Shown: positions 57,326 through 64,000 of the stretch, in pieces
How the letters are laid out: the number at the start of each line of letters is the position of its first letter
Numbering within the stretch: position 1 is the first letter of the stretch
Assembly: GCA_039720395.1 (NCBI GenBank)
Contig: CM077832.1
Coordinates: 12,528,966 to 12,592,965, forward strand
DNA: 64,000 bases
Direction: 5' to 3'
DNA from: Liquidambar formosana
Lineage: Eukaryota > Streptophyta > Magnoliopsida > Saxifragales > Altingiaceae
The notes under the pieces: model-generated
Told to the model about the DNA's origin: nothing
Databases searched by the model: none
Seen by the model: only the letters and a program-made list of their open reading frames with translations
Translations under genes and position numbers: made by a program

Positions 57326-58226
57326 TGTTGGAAAACAATAGAGATGCTACCGTATAAAATGAAACTAGCTAGTACAAAAGTTATAGAAATACAAACAGTG
57401 TCGGTTGAAGCGTGTACAAGGCATTGCCCTTAAGAGTAGTTCTGCCCCTCTGAGTATTCAACTCGGTGCAGTAGGTCATATAGCTCTACCCTCCAGGATT
57501 CAACAACCGGGCTCCCACAAGCATGCATTCATAAGTGTAGGAGTGAAATGAAGAACTCAGAATGGTCCTGACTCAAAAAAAAAAAAAAAAAAAATATTGC
57601 AGAAGAAAGAAAACAGAGAGAAGAAGAGAAAACACGATAGCTCTTTGGTGTGTTTTCTGCTGAATGAGAGGCTAGTTTATATAGGCTTTAGAAATCAGAA
57701 ATAGCCCTCAAAATAAATTCCAATAGTCAAAAAATATAAATACGAAAATTCAATAAGTTTAAATCAGCTCAACAGTTATAAAATAATTAAATTCAAATAA
57801 AGTAGTTAGCTGATTTAATTAGAACAATCCTAGCATAAAAAGGGGTCACTAAACTAGGTCATGGATAACCCAGTATCCAAAAGTCAAAGTAGAAAAAAGC
57901 GGGTTAATCCCGCCCGCACACGTGAAGCCAATTTTCAGGATTTGCACCCCCCTGCGCGCACGTCGTATGCTCGCGACGCGCCCGTTTAAGTCAATTTTTG
58001 GACCCCAATCCCGCAAATCACTCGATTACGCTCCATCTCATGCGTACGTGGGGACTCCCTACATCCCACCACATGATACCTTATATAACAAGTGGAATAC
58101 TATATAAACCCACTAAAACTCTTACTTTTCCAATGTGGGACAAGGTGTTATCACTCTTAAGTAGAAAACACTTTTAAGAAGACCTTTGAATTTTTGAAAT
58201 ACTTATTTTATACTTAAAATACAACA
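57326..58226 (-). repeat. LTR of the copia element (5' LTR in its own orientation)
   Basis: 901 bp, similar throughout to 51,872-52,800 with small indels, for example an expanded A-run at 57,576-57,594. On the minus strand the gag ATG follows the LTR by only about 18 bp, and the usual initiator-tRNA-Met primer site (TGGTATCAGAGC) is not there. Confidence 0.92.
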
Positions 58227-58449
58227 GATTGAAGCTGCAAATAATTTACCCTTTTTAGTCTGGATTGTCTGCATTTTGTGCATTGTTATGAGGACTTAAG
58301 CTGCTCATGTGTTGGTTCTCTGAATTTTGGTGGTTTTGATTTGGGGAAAGGATATTGGGATTTTGATGGAATGTGGTGTAGTGTTTTTTTTATTTGTGGT
58401 GGAAAAGTTTGTATTTTTACATGATTTTGTGATAATAAATAGAGCATGT

Positions 58450-58581
58450 TCCCATTGTCCTGTTCTGCGAGATTGGTTCGGGAAGGTGCACTCACTGTCA
58501 CAGATGTTGCACAGAAAAGGGTACACCAAATCTCGTATCATTGGTGTCACTCAGCCTTGCCGCTTTTTTGCTACGAGGTAG
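58450..58581 (+). pseudogene. Fragment of a DEAH-box RNA helicase gene (motifs I and Ia)
   Basis: One frame reads PIVLFCEIGSG (Walker A start, consensus GETGSGKT). After a one-base shift the next frame reads KVHSLSQMLHRKGYTKSRII and GVTQPCRFFATR, matching the helicase stretch 'GKSTQ.PQ.L...GYT..G.IG.TQPRRVAA'. It ends in TAG at 58,579-58,581. Frameshift, loss of the ST after the Walker lysine and RR changed to CR show it is dead. Only about 45 residues survive. Confidence 0.65.
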
Positions 58582-59423
58582 GGTTTTCGAAAAGTCCTTG
58601 TTTGTAAACTGCCTGTGCCAGCACTCTACTTAAATTCAAATTAATTAGGGGTATCCTAATTTGTAGCATCATCATTTGTTGTTTTTTTATTTTTTGGGAA
58701 AATGGCTAGAAACTACTTGTATCCCTAAATTCTTCTAATTAATGTCAATAAATAAATATTAATATTTTTTCATAAACTTAAATCTAAAATCACTCAAATA
58801 ATAAGTGAGATAAATACTATTAGACTATGAAGTCATAAGCTAACAGTTAAATTTTCTTAATTTTTGTTTCTATCCAAACCCCAAATTAATTTGGGTATCC
58901 TAATTCGTTTACTCTCATAAATACCGTACAAGCTTTGCAAGCCTCAAAGTACGGAACGGGCTGAGGATGTCACCTCACGAGGTTGATTGAATTTTTTTAT
59001 TTTTTTATTTTATAAGCAAATGAATTCTAGGTTGATTTTTGATCAAAGAATACTAGGTTGATTGATTAACTATGTTACCATAAAAATAAAATTAAAAAAA
59101 TCAGAAAATTGTCCCTGTAGCTCGTGGGTCTCCGAATACTGAACCGGCTGCAAAAGCCACACACATACTGACATATACTATAAAATAGAATAAACATAAA
59201 GCTAACAAATAAATAAATAAACATTAATATGACCAAAGTCTTTCTTTAGTGCTTATAAAAAAGTCTTTCTTTGGTTTTTCAGGCTGAAAATTGACCTCGT
59301 GGGTCCCGCAATTTAATTCATTTGAGCATTGACACTATTGAGCCGGCGATCAATCTGCAAACAGAGTCTTTCTTTATGGTTTTCAGGGAGACGCTGCCGT
59401 TTTCAGGGTGCTTCTCCTAAAAA
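58582..59423. other. Spacer, nothing recognised
   Basis: AT-rich sequence with no supportable gene. 'AATTAGGGGTATCCTAATTTG' near 58,641 and a related 'AATTTGGGTATCCTAATTCG' near 58,886 are a diverged short repeat pair. Confidence 0.4.
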
Positions 59424-60601
59424 TCTATACTATACTATATTTAAGGGTTTTTTGCTGACATCAGCATAGTATATGAGGTGGTTGCTTGAGAGCGTTTCCC
59501 TCCTAAAGCCTAAGCTCTCCTTCACTTTGGGCCACATCCCTACATCTTCTCGCTTTCTCTCTCCTCCCACATCTATTTTTTTATTTCCCCTCTTGGACCA
59601 TAATTCTTTCTTCTCTCTTCTTTTTCTTTTTTTTTCTTCCATTTGTGCATTTCAAATTTCAAAATTTGAAAGCCACTGACTGTCTGTCTTTTCTCTCTTA
59701 ATCTCTCTAACTCCCAATTCCTTATCATCCCAGCAATTCCCTTACATCATTTTTTCCATTATCATTATCGTTCAAAATTGGGTACTTTGGGTTGGATATG
59801 TGATTGAGATTAACATTGGGATCATGTATGCAAAACATATATGTAACTTGGATTTTCTACCTTCACCTTCTGATATTGCCTAACTATCATAAGTATTCCA
59901 AATTTTCCTATCCTAGGTGCATTTTTCATTCGTTGGAGTTACATTTTGTGACAATGATATGAAGCAATGAGCTGACAATAATAGGGAGTATGAAAGGGTG
60001 AGAAGGCATGTCATAGTCTACCTTCAATGTGTGCATTCTAATAAGTTTATGCCACAGCATTGAAGCCTATTTATATGGTGATTGTTGTGGAGAAATTTTT
60101 GCTTCGGTAACCAAAATATTAGAACGAGTTAAATATCCTTTTTAGAAGTTAGCTGAATGATGGCTTACATATTCATTGCATTCTATTGATGGTTGAATGA
60201 CGGCTGAATGACTTCTCTATATGCCATCTTTCTTTCGTTCCCTCTCCTTTTTCCTTCCTTTTTTTCTACTTTCTTGGTTTATTTGTTGGCTAATTGCCTA
60301 TAAGTGCATGGTAATGCTCACATATTTACTTGACAATAACTGTTCTAGATTTATATTCTTCTAGATTTTGTCTTCAATTAATCAGGTTGTCCCATTTTTT
60401 TTTTTCTTTTTTGGGGGAGCTATAAAGAAATTGGGTATAAGTAATAACCCGTAACTGCCAAAAGCAACTAATGGGAAGATGGACACACACTGCTTTATAA
60501 GTAGGGATGCAAAGAATTGAATCATACATAAAAACATATTGGCCTAAGCTCGGATCATTAAGCTATTTGTGATTCCCGCGCATCGCGCGGGTTCATACTA
60601 G
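59424..60601 (+). mobile_element. Non-autonomous Helitron, 1,178 bp, just upstream of the lectin kinase
   Basis: The 5' end is TCTATACTATACTATATTTA, preceded by host A. The 3' end is a 7-bp GC hairpin (CCCGCGC-ATC-GCGCGGG, 60,575-60,591), a 10-nt gap and CTAG, followed by host T. TC at the start, CTRR at the end, a hairpin 10-12 nt from the end, no target duplication and A/T host bases are the full set of plant Helitron features. It has no Rep/helicase coding sequence. Internal sequence at 59,480-59,700 is pyrimidine-rich and may be captured, but I cannot identify it. Confidence 0.9.
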
Positions 60602-60730
60602 TATATATATATATAGAAGACTAAATGTGGGAGGTGAAACGTGAGCAACAAGATATAATCACACACACGAACTGATATATAATCAGTTCCGGTGCCAGTT
60701 GCTTGCAGTACCTCTGCTGCTTGTCCCAAA

Positions 60731-60734
<4 letters not shown>

Positions 60735-60764
<30 letters not shown>
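60735..60764. repeat. (TC)15 microsatellite in the kinase leader
   Basis: Fifteen TC units end exactly at the upstream ATG and seven bases before the kinase start codon. Confidence 0.85.
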
Positions 60765-60766
<2 letters not shown>

Positions 60767-60860
60767 GCGTAATGGCCGCCTATTTCTACAAATCACCTAC
60801 TTCTCCATTTACTCATTTTCTCTTCTTCTTCCATTCCTTCTGTCTTCTCCCCATTGCTAG
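60765..60860 (+). promoter_or_regulatory. Overlapping upstream ORF of the lectin kinase
   Basis: An ATG seven bases before the kinase ATG, in a different frame, opens a 31-codon ORF. It ends at TAG inside the signal-peptide coding region. Ribosomes choosing it would bypass the main start, so it could lower translation. The context of the main start (GTAATGGCC) is better than that of the upstream one (CTCATGCGT). Confidence 0.5.
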
Positions 60861-62766
60861 CTCAATTTATTTCCAAATACGACGCTTTGACCTTGATAAA
60901 ACCAACATAGTATACGAGGGAGATGCAAAACCTTATGTCGGAACCATTGAATTTAATAGCATCACTTTTGTATGCCGTGTTGGTCGAGCTACCTATGCTG
61001 AGAGAGTGCCCCTTTGGGACCCCAATACGAGGGAACTCTCCGATTTCAGTACCCATTTCACGCTCTCCATTGACACCAAAGTTACTTCCATTCACGATTC
61101 TGGCCTTGCCTTCTTCCTTGCTCCTGTTGGTTTTCAAATCCCACCCAACTCAGATGGTGGATTTCTAGGCCTATTTAACACCACAACCAGTGATTCAACA
61201 AGTACCCAAATTGTTTCAGTTGAGTTTGACTCTTTTCCAAATCCTGAATGGGATCCTTCATACGAGCATGTGGGAATCAACAACTACTCAATTGCTTCCG
61301 CGATAACCACCCCCTGGAATGCTAGCTTGCACAGTAAAGATACTGCCGATGCTTGTATTACTTACAATGCTACCACTATGAATTTGAGCGTGTCATGGAC
61401 ATATCAAACGACTCCTAGTCCTCCACAAAATTCAAGTCTTTCTTATCAAATTGATCTGAGGATGTTTCTCCTAGAGTGGGTCACAGTTTGGTTTTCAGCT
61501 TCTACAAGTAGGCATAGGGAGCGGCATGAGGTTCTATCCTGGGAGTTCAGCTCAAGTTTGAATATAAAAGAGCCAAACAGAAAGAATGAGAAAAAGACCA
61601 GTTTAGTGGTGGGTCTAACAGTTTCAATTGTTGGCATTTTGATAGCTGGAGGGATTATAGCATCAGTGATTTTGTGGGGACGGAGGCAGAAGATCATGAG
61701 GAGGGAAACAGCTGAGACGATCAACTTAACATCAATTAGTGATGATCTTGAAAGAGGTGCAGGGCCAAGATGGTTCTCTCGTACGGATCTTATTTTAGCA
61801 ACCAAGAACTTCTCGAACGAGAGGAAGTTAGGAGAAGGGGACTTTGGCTGCGTTTATAAGGGATATCTAAATGATTTAGATTCGGTAGTTGCTGTGAAGA
61901 AAATTTCGAGAGGGTCTAAACAAGGGAAAAAAGAGTACATAACCGAGGTGAAGGTTATTAGTCGGCTGAGACATCGGAATCTGGTACAACTAATTGCTTG
62001 GTGCCATGATAGAGGCGAGTTCCTACTTGTATATGAGTTCAAGCCAAATAGTAGCCTTGATTCTCACCTCTTCGGTAAGAAGATTTGTCTCACTTGGGCT
62101 GTGAGATACAAGATCGCTCTTGGATTGGCCTCTGCATTGCTCTATCTTCATGAAGAGTGGGAGCAATGTGTGGTGCATCGGGACATCAAATCCAGCAATA
62201 TAATGCCAGATTCAAATTTTAATGTCAAACTTGGGGACTTTGGGCTAGCTCGACTCATGGACCACGAGTTAGGTCCGCAAACAACCGGGTTAGCCGGGAT
62301 TGTTGGCTACTTGGCACTAGAATACATAAGCACAGGTAAGGCTAGTAAAGAGTCGGACGTGTTTAGCTTCAGGGTGGTTGCTTTAGAAATTGCTAGTGGC
62401 AGAAAGTCTGTCGATAGATTGGGGGAGGAATCTGAAATGGGGTTGGTGGAGTGGGTTTGGGATCTCTACGGAAGAGGAAATCTTCTTTTGGTTGTTGATG
62501 AGAGACTGCATGGGGATTATGAGGAGAAAGAGTTGGAGTGTTTGATGATTGTCGGCCTGTCATGTGCTCATCCTGCTCGCAATCTAAGGCCATCGATTAG
62601 GCAAGCCCTTCAAGTTCTTAATTTTGAGGCTGCAGTGCCAAATCTTCCAACTAAGATGCCGGTTCCCATGTATCAAGTACCTACGTTGTTAACACACCAT
62701 TTTGTGCCTCTCAAATATTTCAAGGCCACCCTGTTAAGCCCAGTGATGAAGGGTGGCCCAACTTGA
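60772..62766 (+). CDS. L-type lectin-domain receptor kinase (LecRK, IX-like)
   Basis: An intronless gene of 664 residues. A hydrophobic signal peptide (about 1-30) precedes a legume-lectin domain (about 32-265) with VGRATYAERVPLWD, FSTHFTLSID, GLAFFLAP, EFDSFPNPEWDPSYEHVGIN and SWEFSSSL. One transmembrane helix lies at about 277-302, and a Ser/Thr kinase domain at about 345-615. Kinase landmarks are loop GEGDFGCVY, Lys376, HRDIKSSN (Asp471) and DFG (489-491). Two odd changes stand out: the APE-type motif reads ALE (Leu516), and the normally invariant Gly of SFG is Arg534. The core catalytic residues remain. These receptors sit in the plasma membrane and sense sugar or other extracellular cues. 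The start is the ATG at 60,772; the frame is open upstream but without an ATG. Confidence 0.93.
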   Translation: MAAYFYKSPTSPFTHFLFFFHSFCLLPIASSIYFQIRRFDLDKTNIVYEGDAKPYVGTIEFNSITFVCRVGRATYAERVPLWDPNTRELSDFSTHFTLSIDTKVTSIHDSGLAFFLAPVGFQIPPNSDGGFLGLFNTTTSDSTSTQIVSVEFDSFPNPEWDPSYEHVGINNYSIASAITTPWNASLHSKDTADACITYNATTMNLSVSWTYQTTPSPPQNSSLSYQIDLRMFLLEWVTVWFSASTSRHRERHEVLSWEFSSSLNIKEPNRKNEKKTSLVVGLTVSIVGILIAGGIIASVILWGRRQKIMRRETAETINLTSISDDLERGAGPRWFSRTDLILATKNFSNERKLGEGDFGCVYKGYLNDLDSVVAVKKISRGSKQGKKEYITEVKVISRLRHRNLVQLIAWCHDRGEFLLVYEFKPNSSLDSHLFGKKICLTWAVRYKIALGLASALLYLHEEWEQCVVHRDIKSSNIMPDSNFNVKLGDFGLARLMDHELGPQTTGLAGIVGYLALEYISTGKASKESDVFSFRVVALEIASGRKSVDRLGEESEMGLVEWVWDLYGRGNLLLVVDERLHGDYEEKELECLMIVGLSCAHPARNLRPSIRQALQVLNFEAAVPNLPTKMPVPMYQVPTLLTHHFVPLKYFKATLLSPVMKGGPT

Positions 62767-64000
62767 AATAACTGACAAGTAATCCTTAAAAAGCTAAAGT
62801 GATCGTAGTCGCAGCCTGGCCCAAAGAGTTGAACAGCCCAGCCCATTACTTCCCACGTACGTAGCATCCAAATATGCATACGCAGTAACATAATATGCGT
62901 ACGCACTTTCCACTTATGCGTACGCAGGTTATTCTACCAGAATTCAAATCTTCCCTCCATTTCCCTCTATTACCTTATATGGGGTGAACCTGCTTTGAAT
63001 CCATCCTATGACGGCTAGAGGAGTTAGAAACCCTAATCTACCTACCCCCAAAACCCTAATACATTGCCTATAAAAGGATTGCTTCTCATTAATGAGAGGG
63101 ATCCCGGGACCACTACTTTGAAACCCACACAAACCCTACAACCATTAACTCAAATCTGGAGGCGGCGGCTGCAATTGCGGAGGCTTGCAGAGGAGAACTT
63201 GTCCCCGCATTCATTGGGATTCATCCAAACTTGAGGGTAACATCTCCTTTTACATTCATTTCCTCAATTTTAGAATAATCATTAATCATTTTCTCGAGCA
63301 TATTCTCAAGCATATATATAGTTTCATCGAATGTCATGATTTCAGATTTATTCGAGTGTTTTCGATTAAATGTTCATGAACGGATCTATGCTTTGTATTA
63401 TGTTTTAGCATGTTTAATATCATTTAAATATGTCTTTACATGTTAATCGGCGTAATATTTAAAGTGCATAAATCCATGTTTAGGTTTAGAATGGAATGAT
63501 AAATGATAGGGCAATTCTGTGTAAATTAGGAATCTGCACGTTGCGTCTTTCTACAACATTGCATAAGTAGCATAGGAGATTCAAATACATTCTACTTGTT
63601 TTCTCGAATCTGCCACTATTTGTGCGTACGTGCAAATTAAAGGTGCGTACGCACCTTATGTTTATGCGTACACACATTTAGGATGTTTTGCTAATCCACC
63701 TTTTTGCAAGCAGTGATAAATCCTTCCCCCTCTTCTTCTTTTATAGCTACTGTTTATTCTGTCTATCAATTTTATCTTTTGTTTAGTTATTTATTTGCAT
63801 TTTCTTTTATTCATATAATGTCATCTTGTGTGCCATTGTCGTTTGATATATTTGTCGCATGAATAGAGGTTGAACTCAATTGATATTTCTCGTTAATTAA
63901 AGCCAACAAAATGCGTGTGGAGGCCGGATTTAGCCGGGCGTTGTCGGGTGCCTAACACCTTCCCGACAACGTACCTTAACTCCGAACCTTAGTTCTTTGG
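62767..64000 (+). repeat. Probable start of a long LTR (Ty3-type), truncated by window end
   Basis: No gene is seen. A TATA box (CCTATAAAAGG at 63,068) lies upstream of transcript-like sequence. The end 'GGGCGTTGTCGGGTGCCTAACACCTTCCCGACAACG' region (63,938-63,972, with an inverted CGTTGTCGGG/CCCGACAACG pair) resembles the conserved block in long plant Ty3-type LTRs. Palindromic GCGTACGC words recur at 62,898, 62,919, 63,625 (GCGTACGTGC), 63,644 and 63,666 (degenerate). The boundaries are not fixed. Confidence 0.45.

Larger units (their letters stand above)
51872..58226 (-). mobile_element. Ty1/copia retrotransposon, 6,355 bp, degenerate, 5-bp duplication GATTG
   Basis: Two LTRs (51,872-52,800 and 57,326-58,226) begin TGTTGGAAAA and end AAAATACAACA on the plus strand. 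GATTG flanks both sides (51,867-51,871 and 58,227-58,231). Coding order on the minus strand is gag, protease, integrase, reverse transcriptase, RNase H, the copia order. Every domain is split by stops or frame changes. The protease core has DSR where DSG is needed, and the polymerase core has YVND in place of YVDD, so it cannot move by itself. The LTRs differ by several indels, so it is not young. Confidence 0.95.

Noticed and set aside
60703..60771. An extended N-terminus for the lectin kinase from 60,703
   Set aside because: The upstream in-frame stretch begins at TTG, has no ATG and encodes mostly the (TC)n repeat. The ATG at 60,772 directly precedes a normal signal peptide.

Overview
The window is nuclear DNA of a flowering plant, most likely a woody eudicot. 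The evidence is intron-bearing genes with GT-AG junctions, AT-rich spacers full of microsatellites, and plant-only families: an STP hexose transporter, Kunitz inhibitors, an AWPM-19/PM19-like membrane protein and an L-type lectin receptor kinase. No species can be named from the sequence. Identifications come from reading motifs and comparing parts of the window with each other; no database search was run.

Layout. 1-12,000 is transposon-rich: part of a long LTR, a 2.7-kb solo LTR with a CTACC duplication, 175-bp MITEs set in TA repeats, two Mutator-type MITEs, and one copy of an old segmental duplication whose partner lies at 25,905-28,995. 12,600-21,650 holds a decayed gene fragment and a hexose transporter gene (minus strand). 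The first exon of the transporter is split by a 5,508-bp Mutator-like element with a perfect 9-bp duplication. 21,650-30,300 is spacer with a LINE remnant and the second duplication copy, itself carrying a 1.4-kb Mutator-like element. 30,360-34,586 is a rhomboid-like gene lacking the catalytic serine. 35,200-40,250 is a tandem pair of Kunitz inhibitor genes (minus strand). 41,000-43,200 has three MITEs. 44,389-47,707 is an AWPM-19 gene whose large intron carries two hAT-like elements. A lectin-kinase fragment, another hAT-like element, a broken Ty1/copia element (51,872-58,226), a DEAH-helicase fragment and a Helitron (59,424-60,601) follow. The Helitron ends 170 bp before an L-type lectin receptor kinase (60,772-62,766). 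The last kilobase resembles the start of another long LTR.

Functionally these are unrelated single genes, not a pathway: sugar uptake, an organellar rhomboid-family membrane protein, defence-type protease inhibitors, an ABA/desiccation-type plasma-membrane protein and a surface receptor kinase. What stands out is how DNA transposons shape the locus. One gene is cleanly interrupted but otherwise open, promoters and introns carry insertions, and several gene pieces are scattered about. Many insertions can be proven from target-site duplications or from an empty site in the paralogous copy.
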